Shown here: positions 56,413-64,000 of the stretch, in pieces
Numbering within the stretch: position 1 is the first letter of the stretch
Layout of the letters: each line of letters opens with the position of its first letter
Origin: Chitinophagales bacterium
GTDB taxonomy: Bacteria > Bacteroidota > Bacteroidia > Chitinophagales > Saprospiraceae
Length of the DNA: 64,000 bases
Assembly: GCA_022360175.1 (NCBI GenBank)
Contig: JAKSDI010000202.1
Location: forward strand, 1-64,000
Direction: 5' to 3'
Notes under the pieces: generated by a model
Seen by the model: the letters and a program-made list of their open reading frames with translations, nothing else
The model's database searches: none
What the model was told of the DNA's origin: nothing
Position numbers and translations under genes: made by a program

Positions 56413-56550
56413 TTCGGTTACTTGTTTCTTTTATATGTATAGATGTTGCATTAAAACCATTTTCTTAACAAAGTAGCAAAATCAAGATTTAATTTGCCAT
56501 GATCAATTTTTATAGTATATTTTTTGATTAATAAGCATCAAGTTTGAAAC

Positions 56551-59500
56551 ATGACGGAATTTACCAAGGCTTTTTGGTTCAAAGATATAATAATCTATGC
56601 CCTCCCAATTTATTCTTTTTATGATAGTAATGGAAATGGAATTGGAGATATCCCTGGCTTGATACAAAAACTGGACTATCTGGAAGATTTAGGTGTTAAT
56701 TGCATATCTCTTCTCCCTTTTTATAAATCTCCATTAAAAGATGATGGTTATGATGTTTCGGATTTCGTTAGCGTCCACCCTGATTATGGGACGCTTGAAG
56801 ATTTTCAGCGACTCCTGGCTGAAGCACATAAAAGGGGGATGTACGTGGTGATTGATTTGATCATGAATCATACTTCTACCGAGCATGAATGGTTTCAGCG
56901 AGCACGTAGAGCAGAAGAGGGTTCAGCCGAACGAGACTTTTATATCTGGAGCAAAAGCCCTGAAAAATATGCTGATGCTTCTGTCATATTCAACGACTAT
57001 GAAACCTCTAACTGGGAATGGGACAATGAAGCAAAGGCTTATTACTGGCATCGCTTTTACAGCCATCAGGCTGATCTCAACTATCATAATCCCGCTGTAA
57101 AAGAAGAGATAATCAGAGTTATTGATTTTTGGTATAAGCTGGGGGTAGATGGTGTCCGCCTCACATCTATCATGTTCATTGCCCGACAAGAAGGTAGTAA
57201 TTGTCAAAACCTACCTGAGGTTCATAACTACTTAAAGGAACTCCGGCACTATGTAGATCAAACCCATCCGGATAAAATCCTTTTAGCCGAAACTAATTTA
57301 TGGCCAGAAGAAGCTGCCCAATATTATGGACAAGGAGATGAGTGCCATATGAACTACCATTTCCCCCTGATGCCGCGTCTCTATATGGCTTTACAAACAG
57401 AAGATCGCTATCCTATTATTGATATTCTTCAGCAAACTCCCTCTATTCCTGAAAACTGTCAGTGGGCATTATTCTTACGCAACCATGATGACTTGATGTT
57501 GTCCATGGTAACAGAAGAAGAACGGGATTATTTATATAAGGTATTTGCACAAGATCATGGAGCAATCATCAACGAAGGAATACGACGGCGCCTGGCTCCA
57601 TTATTAGGCAATGACCGTAGAAAAATAGAACTCCTTAATAGTTTGTTATTCAGTCTTCCAGGTTCTCCGGTTATCTATTATGGAGATGAAATTGGAATGG
57701 GGGATAACATTTATTTAGGAGATCGAAATGGTATTCGCACTCCTATGCAATGGAATTCAGATCGCAATGCAGGCTTTTCAAATGCTAATCCGCAAAAACT
57801 TGTATTACCTGTTATTAGTGACCCTTTGTATCGTTATGAAGCGGTGAATGTTGAGATACAAAGTAGCAATTCATCTTCTTTATTGTGGTGGATGAAGAAC
57901 ATCATTGCCATGCGTAAACGCCTGAAAGCCTTTAGCCATGGGAAAATTGAATTTCTGGATTCTCGCAATGGGAAAATTTTATCCTACATACGCTCTTATG
58001 CCGGAGAAAGCATTCTGGTAGTTGCTAATTTGTCAAAATTCTCACAAGCGGTAGCATTAGATTTAGAGCGATTTAAAGGTATTAGGCCGATTGAGATTTT
58101 TAGCCAAAATCAATTTTTTGAAATCGGAGAAGAGCGCTATCAATTTACCTTAGGCCCCTATGGCTATTATTGGTTCTTGATGGAAAGTAGCGAGGATTTC
58201 GAACAAGTCCCTAAAGAAAGAGCCATTCAAGAAGTTGTTTCTGAAGTAGAATGGGATCAGGTATTCAGTACTTATACCTCTAAGCGCAGTATTGAAAAGA
58301 AAATTCTACCTATTTACCTGAAATCCTGTCGATGGTTTGGTGGAAAATCCAAAAAAATCGTTTCGGTTGATATCACACATTTTCCTAGTATATCAACCGA
58401 TAAAAAAGAAGCCTATTTCCTTAATATATTTATCCGCTACACTAATGGCCTCCCGGAAACTTACTTCATGCCGGTTACTTTTATCACAGAAGCCGAATCA
58501 ATTGTCCATTATCTGAAAAATGAAAACAAAAGTGTTGTTAGTTATTTGAAAACACCTACACAAGAAGGCATCATCATAGATGCTATCTACGAAGAAAGTT
58601 ATCGCACTGAGCTGTTTTGGCAAATCAAAAACAATACAGAAATTAATGTTATAGGGGGCAGGCTTCGTTTTGAATCCGGTAAAATATTATCGCAGGTAAA
58701 TCTTGAAAAAGAGGATATCGTATCAGAAGTGCTAAAGGTGGAACAGAGCAACACTTCTGTCATTTATAACAATGAATATTTTTTCAAAATATATCGAAAG
58801 CTGGATACAGATATTAATCCAGACCTTGAATTAGTGAGGTTCCTTTCTGACAAAACAGATTTTGACAACTCTCCCCGCTATGGAGGCGGAATTGAATTTT
58901 ATGATTCTAAAGAGAAAGCCTCTACAATCCTGGGATTACTACAAAACAAAATTCCAAATCAAGGGGAAGCATGGACGATGATGCTGGAAGCACTTAGCCG
59001 GTATTATGACAAAGTCCTGGCTAAGGTTAAAACCAAGAATAATCCATTCCCTGAATTAGTAGAAAAAGAACAGCTTTATTTTCAGGATGTCCCTGAATTG
59101 GTACAAAAATTGATTGGTAGTGTGACCTACGAACGAGCAGTATTACTGGGAAAGCGCACAGCAGAAATGCATATAGCCCTCGCATCTGCCTCGGAAAATG
59201 AAGATTTCCGCCCTGAGCGATTTAATCAAAATTATCAACGTTCCCTCTATTCTCAGCATCGGAAATTAGCCAATGAAAAAATCACTGCCCTGAAGAATAG
59301 AATGAGTAGTCTCCCTCCTCACATTGCTACAGAAGCTCAACAAATTATAGATATACAGGATGATATCCTGGCATGTTTTAGTCAAGTTTATAGTAGAAAA
59401 ATTGATGTAACCAAAACAAGAGTACATGGCGACTATCATCTTGGCCAGGTACTTTTTAATGGTAAAGATTTTTATATCATTGATTTTGAAGGAGAACCGA

Positions 59501-59904
59501 TGCATTCTATAAGCGAACGCAGGCTCAAGCGCACACCTATGAAAGATGTAGCAGGAATGATTCGCTCCTTTCATTACGCGGCATTTGGGCAATTGGTACT
59601 CAACCAAAACTATCGGCCTGAAGATATGTCTTTATTAGAAGCCGCAGCTCAGCAATGGTTCCATTATGCTAGCCAGTTTTTCCTGACTGCTTATCTTGAG
59701 ACGACTAAAGGACAGGACTTCATTCCAAAAGACAAAGATTCCTTTGATCTTTTGTTGCGTATTTATACGCTGGAAAAAGCCATTTATGAGGTAGGATACG
59801 AGATGAATGCCCGTCCAGAATGGCTAAGGATACCAATACGAGGAGTACTCTATGCTATGAAGAATAGTGTAGATAAAAACGCATCAACAAGTGATCATAT
59901 GTAG
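56551..59904 (+). CDS. Trehalose synthase-maltokinase fusion with altered GH13 nucleophile
   Basis: This 1,117-residue protein fuses a trehalose-synthase (TreS, GH13) domain (about 1-550) to a maltokinase (Mak/Pep2) domain (about 590-1,105). The two normally convert trehalose to maltose and then maltose to maltose-1-phosphate for alpha-glucan synthesis. TreS landmarks are good: YALPIYSFYDSNGNGIGD, VIDLIMNHTS, YYWHRFYSHQADLN, acid/base E247 in LLAETNLWPE, and D313 in RNHDDL. The nucleophile strand, however, reads GVDGVRLTSIMF, with Thr205 where the family has Asp. The kinase motifs are intact: HGDYHLGQVL (D961) and IDFEGEP (D978). The GH13 half may be inactive while the kinase half works. Confidence 0.9.
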   Translation: MTEFTKAFWFKDIIIYALPIYSFYDSNGNGIGDIPGLIQKLDYLEDLGVNCISLLPFYKSPLKDDGYDVSDFVSVHPDYGTLEDFQRLLAEAHKRGMYVVIDLIMNHTSTEHEWFQRARRAEEGSAERDFYIWSKSPEKYADASVIFNDYETSNWEWDNEAKAYYWHRFYSHQADLNYHNPAVKEEIIRVIDFWYKLGVDGVRLTSIMFIARQEGSNCQNLPEVHNYLKELRHYVDQTHPDKILLAETNLWPEEAAQYYGQGDECHMNYHFPLMPRLYMALQTEDRYPIIDILQQTPSIPENCQWALFLRNHDDLMLSMVTEEERDYLYKVFAQDHGAIINEGIRRRLAPLLGNDRRKIELLNSLLFSLPGSPVIYYGDEIGMGDNIYLGDRNGIRTPMQWNSDRNAGFSNANPQKLVLPVISDPLYRYEAVNVEIQSSNSSSLLWWMKNIIAMRKRLKAFSHGKIEFLDSRNGKILSYIRSYAGESILVVANLSKFSQAVALDLERFKGIRPIEIFSQNQFFEIGEERYQFTLGPYGYYWFLMESSEDFEQVPKERAIQEVVSEVEWDQVFSTYTSKRSIEKKILPIYLKSCRWFGGKSKKIVSVDITHFPSISTDKKEAYFLNIFIRYTNGLPETYFMPVTFITEAESIVHYLKNENKSVVSYLKTPTQEGIIIDAIYEESYRTELFWQIKNNTEINVIGGRLRFESGKILSQVNLEKEDIVSEVLKVEQSNTSVIYNNEYFFKIYRKLDTDINPDLELVRFLSDKTDFDNSPRYGGGIEFYDSKEKASTILGLLQNKIPNQGEAWTMMLEALSRYYDKVLAKVKTKNNPFPELVEKEQLYFQDVPELVQKLIGSVTYERAVLLGKRTAEMHIALASASENEDFRPERFNQNYQRSLYSQHRKLANEKITALKNRMSSLPPHIATEAQQIIDIQDDILACFSQVYSRKIDVTKTRVHGDYHLGQVLFNGKDFYIIDFEGEPMHSISERRLKRTPMKDVAGMIRSFHYAAFGQLVLNQNYRPEDMSLLEAAAQQWFHYASQFFLTAYLETTKGQDFIPKDKDSFDLLLRIYTLEKAIYEVGYEMNARPEWLRIPIRGVLYAMKNSVDKNASTSDHM

Positions 59905-59975
59905 ATACAATTATATTTTATGTACCTTAGTGTTCACAACTGATAATGATTCCATAAAAGAAAGTAAATTAAGAT

Positions 59976-60422
59976 ATGCTTTCCAAGAAGTCAAAATACG
60001 CGATCAACGCATTGTTATATATAGCTCGTCATCAACATGAAGACAGGCCGGTACTAGCATCAGAAATCGCCAAAAATGAAAATATTCCCCATAAATTCCT
60101 TGAAGCAATCTTATTAAACCTGAAGAATGCAGGAATACTAAGAAGTAAGCGAGGCAGGAATGGAGGATATTTTCTAAAAATGCAAGCTGAAGAAATCAGT
60201 CTTATCAAGGTAATGCGTTTATTCGATGGCGCCATTGCCTTACTACCTTGTGTTTCACTCAACTATTATGATACTTGTGAAGAATGTAAAGACGAAAGCA
60301 CCTGTGGCATCCGCACTGTTTTTCTCCATATAAGAGATCAAACCCTGGAAACATTGCGTAATAATAACCTTCAAGCTATACTCGATAAAGAAAAAGAATT
60401 GAATAGTGGAAAGGAAGAGTGA
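59976..60422 (+). CDS. Rrf2 family transcriptional regulator
   Basis: The 148-residue protein is a winged-helix Rrf2 regulator: SKKSKYAINALLYIARHQ, ASEIAKNENIPHKFLEAILLNLKNAGILRSKRGRNGGYFL and LIKVMRLFDGAIALLPC. Four Cys at 92, 101, 104 and 110 lie in the part where IscR and NsrR bind their Fe-S cluster, so redox or NO sensing is plausible. Acidic tail. The target genes are not evident, and the neighbours are unrelated. Confidence 0.92.
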   Translation: MLSKKSKYAINALLYIARHQHEDRPVLASEIAKNENIPHKFLEAILLNLKNAGILRSKRGRNGGYFLKMQAEEISLIKVMRLFDGAIALLPCVSLNYYDTCEECKDESTCGIRTVFLHIRDQTLETLRNNNLQAILDKEKELNSGKEE

Positions 60423-60428
60423 GCGATG

Positions 60429-60535
60429 GGCGGTATTCAGAGGGCAGTAGGCAGTGTTTAGTCGCAGTAGGCAGTGAGCAATAGTAGGTAGGAAAGCAGT
60501 GGGCAGTGTTTAGTCGCAGTAATGAGTAGACAGTG
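60429..60535. repeat. Degenerate CAGTAGG/GTTTAGTCG heptamer region
   Basis: GGGCAGT, AGGCAGT and GTTTAGTCGCAGT segments are repeated irregularly between the Rrf2 and OmpH genes. They are related to the array at 41357 but more decayed. Confidence 0.7.
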
Positions 60536-60559
60536 GACGGTATCACTGCCTACTCATTA
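60520..60559. terminator. Bidirectional terminator-like hairpin
   Basis: A 16-bp arm at 60520-60535 pairs with 60544-60559 with one mismatch (TAATGAGTAGACAGTG against CACTGCCTACTCATTA). It lies between the convergent rrf2 and ompH genes. Confidence 0.65.
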
Positions 60560-60572
60560 TAAAATAGAGCGA

Positions 60573-61190
60573 TTAATTCCCTAAAGAATCAACGCTCGCC
60601 TCTGCTTCACCAGCATGGCGCTTATTCAATATCTTAAGTACATCATTAGTAATATCATAGCTGCCTTTAGCACTAAGGACTCCACTTCCCTGACCATACT
60701 GCAGGATATAATCGTAACCTTTTTCCGCACGAAGCTGGTCCATTAGCTCAATTAGCTCTTCCTGAAATTCTGCATTTAGTTGCTGAGTTTCTACCATCAA
60801 CACTTGGCTCATTTGCTCCTGCTCTGCTAATAATTGTTGCTGTTTACGTCCCAATCTTTGCTCCTCACCTGCAATCTGACTTGGAGAAAGCAAACCTTGC
60901 TGAATCTTTTTCTGTACTGCTTTAAACTCATTTTCCAGCGCAGCCATCTGCTGTCCAATCTGCTGAGAAGCAGCCGACTCACGCGCCTGCAAGTCTTCCA
61001 TTTTTTGTCTGAAGTAGGTATAATTATTCAGTAGAGAATCTGCATTTAAATATACGATGCCAGCAGTTTCAGTGCTAGTACCTGTGTTAGTAAACTCCTG
61101 AATGTTTTTTGATCCAGGCAGTTGCGTAAATAGATATATTACAGCAATTAGAAGTAGAGCATTTAATGCCAAAGAAATATTTGCTTTCAT
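60573..61190 (-). CDS. OmpH/Skp family periplasmic chaperone
   Basis: This 205-residue protein starts with a hydrophobic signal or anchor (LALNALLLIAVIYLFTQLPG). The long helical middle (about 70-150; Gln-, Glu- and Leu-rich, LQARESAASQQIGQQMAALE, QLLAEQEQMSQVLMVETQQLN) is the coiled-coil arm of Skp, and the C-terminal YDYILQYGQGSGVLSAKGSYDITNDVLKILN is the conserved Skp body. Skp carries unfolded outer-membrane proteins through the periplasm. It is 44 bp downstream of a small helical ORF on the same strand. Confidence 0.93.
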   Translation of the reverse strand: MKANISLALNALLLIAVIYLFTQLPGSKNIQEFTNTGTSTETAGIVYLNADSLLNNYTYFRQKMEDLQARESAASQQIGQQMAALENEFKAVQKKIQQGLLSPSQIAGEEQRLGRKQQQLLAEQEQMSQVLMVETQQLNAEFQEELIELMDQLRAEKGYDYILQYGQGSGVLSAKGSYDITNDVLKILNKRHAGEAEASVDSLGN

Positions 61191-61234
61191 TATTTGATTT
61201 AATTTTCGGCAAAGGTAGGCTTTTAAAAGGAATT

Positions 61235-61441
61235 CTATGCAGCTACTTCAAGGTTCAAATCCATCCCATTCAACAATTTGAGCAACTGTTGAGTCAATTG
61301 AGCTTTCAGTTCCTTATACTGTTCTATGGCCAAATCATCTTTATTTTCCATCACCTGATGAAAATGAATGGCTTTATTTAAACGCTCTATTTTTTCTAGT
61401 GTATGAAAAATTTCAATATGACGCTCGTTATGAATTTCCAT
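61235..61441 (-). CDS. Small helical hypothetical protein
   Basis: The 68-residue protein is almost entirely charged and amphipathic helix (NERHIEIFHTLEKIERLNKAIHFHQVMENKDDLAIEQYKELKAQLTQQLLKLL). It has an ATG start and no signal peptide. It lies 44 bp upstream of the Skp-like gene on the same strand. I do not recognise a family. The codon pattern and position support a real gene. Confidence 0.6.
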   Translation of the reverse strand: MEIHNERHIEIFHTLEKIERLNKAIHFHQVMENKDDLAIEQYKELKAQLTQQLLKLLNGMDLNLEVAA

Positions 61442-61529
61442 TAATTAAAAATTAAGTTGTAGAAACCCCTTATTTATCCTTTTCTATCTGTATTAAACAA
61501 AGATAACCATTCTGTTTGGACAGTGATTA

Positions 61530-61693
61530 AGAGCATGTTTGGGATTTATTAATCGGACTTATTTCGTCACTAATTAGCTTATATTTTGTTGAGAGAACGC
61601 TCATTTAGCCTAAGCTAAAATCGCAACCTCTCGCCTCATCTAATCCAATTAGTGGCAAAATCGTCTCAAAGAACAAATTCCCAAACACGCTCT
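61530..61693. mobile_element. MITE-like element, copy B
   Basis: It is bounded by terminal inverted repeats AGAGCATGTTTGGGA (61530-61544) and TCCCAAACACGCTCT (61679-61693), which differ at one position. A weaker inner inverted pair (GTCACTAATTAGC against CCAATTAGTGGC) follows. Its right part recurs at 1-217. At 164 bp it encodes nothing, which fits a non-autonomous element mobilised by a transposase elsewhere. Confidence 0.75.
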
Positions 61694-61790
61694 AAACTTT
61701 TGTTTGAGTAATAAAAGCTTTACCTTTACATGCTTTTTAGTAATGTTTTTTTATTTTGCTCAAATAATATCAAAGATAGTTCAAAAAGAT

Positions 61791-62570
61791 ATGGGAAAAG
61801 TCATTTCACTACTCAATCACAAAGGAGGAGTTGGAAAAACAACAAGTGTGATCAATTTGGGAGCAGGCATGGTTGAACTGGGCAAAAGAGTACTCTTGAT
61901 CGACCTTGACCCACAAGCCAATCTAACACTTTCACTAGGAGTAGGCAGGACCCCCAATACAATATATGAAGCGCTAAGAGGAGAATGTGAGCTTAGCCCG
62001 GTCACGGTAAGAGAAAATCTAGATGTAGTCATTGCTACACTAGATCTTTCTGGTGCAGAAATGGAGTTGATAAATGAAGCTGGAAGAGAGTTCATTATGC
62101 GAGAATTACTTGCTCCGGTACGAGAGGAATATGACTATATCTTTATCGATTGTCCTCCTTCTTTAGGCTTACTTACCTTAAATGCATTGACTAGTACTGA
62201 CTATGTAATCATTCCTCTGCAAACAGAGTTTCTGGCGATGCAGGGATTAGCAAAGATCAAACAGGTCATTCAAAAGGTTAAATTGCGCCTAAACAAGAAT
62301 TTACAAATTGGAGGCGTTATACCTACTATGTACGACAGCAGGAAAGTACTAAACAGAGATGTTGTAGAAACTATTCAAAAGTACTTTGGTGATCTGGTGT
62401 TCAATACTAAAGTAAGAGATAATGTGGCACTTGCAGAAGCTCCGGCTCAACGCAAAGATATTTTCTCTTATAATAAAAACAGCCCTGGCGCTGAAGATTA
62501 TCTCAAACTTTCAAAGGAACTTGTTGCAAGAGTAAAACGGTTTGAGAAAATTAGAAGTGAAGGGGTTTAG
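61791..62570 (+). CDS. ParA family ATPase
   Basis: The ATG at 61791 (MGKVISLLNHKGGVGKTT) is chosen over an earlier frame start that would add a hydrophobic, improbable N-terminus. The 259-residue protein has the deviant Walker A KGGVGKTT (11-18), the LIDLDPQANLTLSLG segment, the FIDCPPSLGLLTLNAL Walker B strand and VIIPLQTEFLAMQGL. It is of the chromosome or plasmid partition ParA/Soj type. The partner downstream (62782) is not a recognisable ParB. The gene lies between a MITE and a heptamer array. Confidence 0.92.
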   Translation: MGKVISLLNHKGGVGKTTSVINLGAGMVELGKRVLLIDLDPQANLTLSLGVGRTPNTIYEALRGECELSPVTVRENLDVVIATLDLSGAEMELINEAGREFIMRELLAPVREEYDYIFIDCPPSLGLLTLNALTSTDYVIIPLQTEFLAMQGLAKIKQVIQKVKLRLNKNLQIGGVIPTMYDSRKVLNRDVVETIQKYFGDLVFNTKVRDNVALAEAPAQRKDIFSYNKNSPGAEDYLKLSKELVARVKRFEKIRSEGV

Positions 62571-62631
62571 GGTGATTGGTGATGTGGTTATATAGTGATG
62601 TGGCGATATAGTTATATAGTCCTATCGTGAT

Positions 62632-62662
62632 GTCCCTACTACGCTTTATCAGCTTTGTAGGA
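62632..62662. repeat. Hairpin of composite intergenic element (second copy)
   Basis: GTCCCTAC..GTAGGAC (one bulge) encloses TACGCTTTATCAGC, matching the hairpin at 4303-4330. TAGTGATGTGGCGATAT-like sequence precedes it and the TGATTGG array follows. Confidence 0.55.
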
Positions 62663-62676
62663 CGAGGGGTGAAAAG

Positions 62677-62744
62677 TGATTGGTGATTGGTGATTGGTGA
62701 TTGGTGATTGGTGATTGGTGATTGGTGATTGGTGATTGGTGATT
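62677..62744. repeat. Heptanucleotide tandem array, unit TGATTGG (second copy)
   Basis: Nearly ten perfect copies of TGATTGG lie between parA and the gene at 62782, ending 37 bp before that gene's start. This is the same unit as at 4451-4524. Confidence 0.95.
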
Positions 62745-62781
62745 AAGTTTATTTTTTTTGTTCTAATAAAACACGGAAGCA

Positions 62782-63273
62782 TTGAGTAAGAAGCGATTTA
62801 CAGAGGGTTTGGAAAGTATTTTTGGCGAAGCTGCGGAGGAAACCTTGCAGGAGAATAGCCCTTTATTGTCTTCTACTCAGGAAGAGAAACCTAAGTCTAC
62901 TGAAGCAAACAAGCGTTCATCTGGAAAGAACTTTTCATCTGATTTACAAGGCTTTTTGCAAGATGCATTTGAAGAATCACTAGGCAAACAAATAGAAGAA
63001 CGCAAGAAAGCCAATAAGCTTCAGGAAAAAGCGAAAGTAAAGAAACGCTACCGACGCCCTATGGGAGGCCTGGACGCACTAATCCGAAGCACTATAGAGC
63101 CACAAAACATGAGAGTAGCTCCCGAACGAGCCAAGCGAGTCACACTCACCTTTGATCCTCAAAAGCTTGAAAAGCTAAAGGAAATAGCCCGCCTTAAAAA
63201 ATCTTATCTCCGAGATATTATTGATGAAATTGTTGCTGACTTCCTGGATACATACAAAAGTGAGGACGATTGA
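62782..63273 (+). CDS. Small charged protein downstream of parA
   Basis: The 163-residue protein starts at a TTG with a good SKKRFTEGLESIFGEAAEE N-terminus. Residues 1-100 are very charged and probably disordered (EERKKANKLQEKAKVKKRYRRP). Residues 125-160 (RVTLTFDPQKLEKLKEIARLKKSYLRDIIDEIVADFL) read like a ribbon-helix-helix domain: one strand then two helices. Next to ParA this may be a DNA-binding partition adaptor, but no ParB motif is present. The heptamer array lies in its leader. Confidence 0.7.
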   Translation: MSKKRFTEGLESIFGEAAEETLQENSPLLSSTQEEKPKSTEANKRSSGKNFSSDLQGFLQDAFEESLGKQIEERKKANKLQEKAKVKKRYRRPMGGLDALIRSTIEPQNMRVAPERAKRVTLTFDPQKLEKLKEIARLKKSYLRDIIDEIVADFLDTYKSEDD

Positions 63274-63354
63274 TAGGGGGATTATAAGAAAAGGAGCATC
63301 TAAATAGTCAGAATACCTTATTATAATTTTTTGAACCACCCAAAATCACCTACT

Positions 63355-64000
63355 ATGAAGCTTGCTTCTACTTTATTGCTATTACTCGCCACCTGTTCTA
63401 TTAGCGTTGCACAAAGCACTAGTTTAAAAGTTTATCAAATATTTCAGGATAAGTGTGCACAATGCCATAGCAATGCACAGCCACAGGCAGGCCTTGATCT
63501 CGAAGGACAAGGTGCTACGCTCGAAGCAAAAGCATTGCATGTATATAATAACCTGGTTAATGCCACACCTGCCAATGCAACTGCTGCTGCCAAGGGAGAT
63601 AAATATATCTATCCGGGCCGTGCGGATCGCAGTTTTCTTTTCCGAAAAATCAATCAGGGCCTGGAGCCATTAATAAACCTTGAATCTGGGGAAAACCAAC
63701 CGATGCCGCCTTATGGGCAGCCTTTACTAAACGACGTTGAAAAAGAACTCATTCGGCAATGGATACTCTTTGGAAGCCCTCTTCAAGATGAAGTGGTGGA
63801 AGAAAGTGTATTAGAAGACTATTTCTCTGGTAATGCCCTCCAGAGTTTTCCGGAAGGGGCACCTGAAGCTCCTGCTCCATCCGAGGGGTTCCAGATAAAA
63901 ATGGGGCCTTTCTACCTGGCTCCTGGAGAAGAAGTAGAGTACTTTCAAAAATATGAACTTGATCTACCTGAAGATCAGGAAATAACTCGTGTTGAAATTG
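63355..64000 (+). CDS. Exported cytochrome c-type protein (C-terminus outside window)
   Basis: The frame opens at ATG 63355 and runs uninterrupted to the window edge (about 215 residues visible). It has a signal peptide (LASTLLLLLATCSISVA) and a planctomycete-type cytochrome c domain with the haem motif CAQCH. Further landmarks are YPGRADRSFLFRKINQ and QPMPPYGQPLLNDVEKELIRQWILFGSP. A second domain then starts (GPFYLAPGEEVEYFQKYELDLPEDQEI), resembling the copper-type ascorbate-dependent monooxygenase fold found after such cytochromes in Bacteroidota. The rest is needed to decide. Confidence 0.82.
   Translation, partial: MKLASTLLLLLATCSISVAQSTSLKVYQIFQDKCAQCHSNAQPQAGLDLEGQGATLEAKALHVYNNLVNATPANATAAAKGDKYIYPGRADRSFLFRKINQGLEPLINLESGENQPMPPYGQPLLNDVEKELIRQWILFGSPLQDEVVEESVLEDYFSGNALQSFPEGAPEAPAPSEGFQIKMGPFYLAPGEEVEYFQKYELDLPEDQEITRVEI

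Noticed and set aside
57142-57168. Sequencing error as the cause of the missing TreS nucleophile
   Set aside because: The reading frame is intact on both sides and the change from Asp-Ala to Thr-Ser needs more than one substitution, so a simple error is unlikely, though read support cannot be checked here.
8239-59904. A single glycogen-trehalose operon
   Set aside because: glgP (8239) and the TreS-Mak fusion (56551) are about 46 kb apart, so any link is metabolic and not an operon.

Overview
The window looks like a chromosomal segment of a free-living, probably gliding member of the Bacteroidota, most likely the Saprospiria. This rests on type IX secretion (T9SS) C-terminal sorting domains of type A (6164-7198, 28423-30072, 41937-43220) and the gliding-associated CHU_C type B (two proteins over 2,600 residues), SprB repeats, a DUF3276 PUR-family protein, and promoters with the Bacteroidota -7 box TAnnTTTG. 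DNA is AT-rich. I saw no rRNA, tRNA, CRISPR array, prophage or intact insertion sequence. The taxonomic call is inference.

Layout. 1-8 kb: a truncated dispersed repeat, a prohibitin-like protein, a cytochrome c lipoprotein-anmK-epimerase operon, a repeat-rich intergenic region, queA, a T9SS substrate and free-methionine-sulfoxide reductase. 8-19.7 kb: glycogen phosphorylase, DUF3276, a small beta-barrel, a VWA membrane protein, a secreted protein usually labelled asparagine synthetase B, a membrane-anchored HtrA protease, a PNPOx-like flavoprotein, a candidate structured ncRNA of about 310 nt and a MarC protein. 19.7-38 kb: three minus-strand surface-protein genes, two of them giant multi-domain adhesin-like proteins, one with about 25 Cys-paired Ig-like repeats and one with five FN3/Ig/PKD modules. 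38-50 kb: DUF1080 hydrolase, MOSC and zinc-ribbon proteins, small exported proteins, a PKD protein, a beta-lactamase-fold hydrolase, a BASS transporter and two paralogous dockerin-like exported proteins. 50-64 kb: an AraC-M20 amidohydrolase-glutaminase cluster, an oxidoreductase, an AI-2E permease, a trehalose synthase-maltokinase fusion, Rrf2, OmpH/Skp, ParA with a small partner, and a cytochrome c protein cut by the window edge.

Functional themes are surface adhesion and T9SS export, alpha-glucan and trehalose metabolism (glgP, TreS-Mak), cell-wall and amino-acid salvage (anmK, M20, glsA), and envelope quality control (HtrA, Skp). The two strongest unexplained signals are the TreS-Mak fusion, whose GH13 domain has Thr where the family has its catalytic Asp nucleophile while the kinase motifs are intact, and the promoter-to-terminator structured RNA at 18433-18756. 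Intergenic DNA carries several repeat families: heptanucleotide arrays, REP-like palindromes and a MITE-like element present at both ends of the window.
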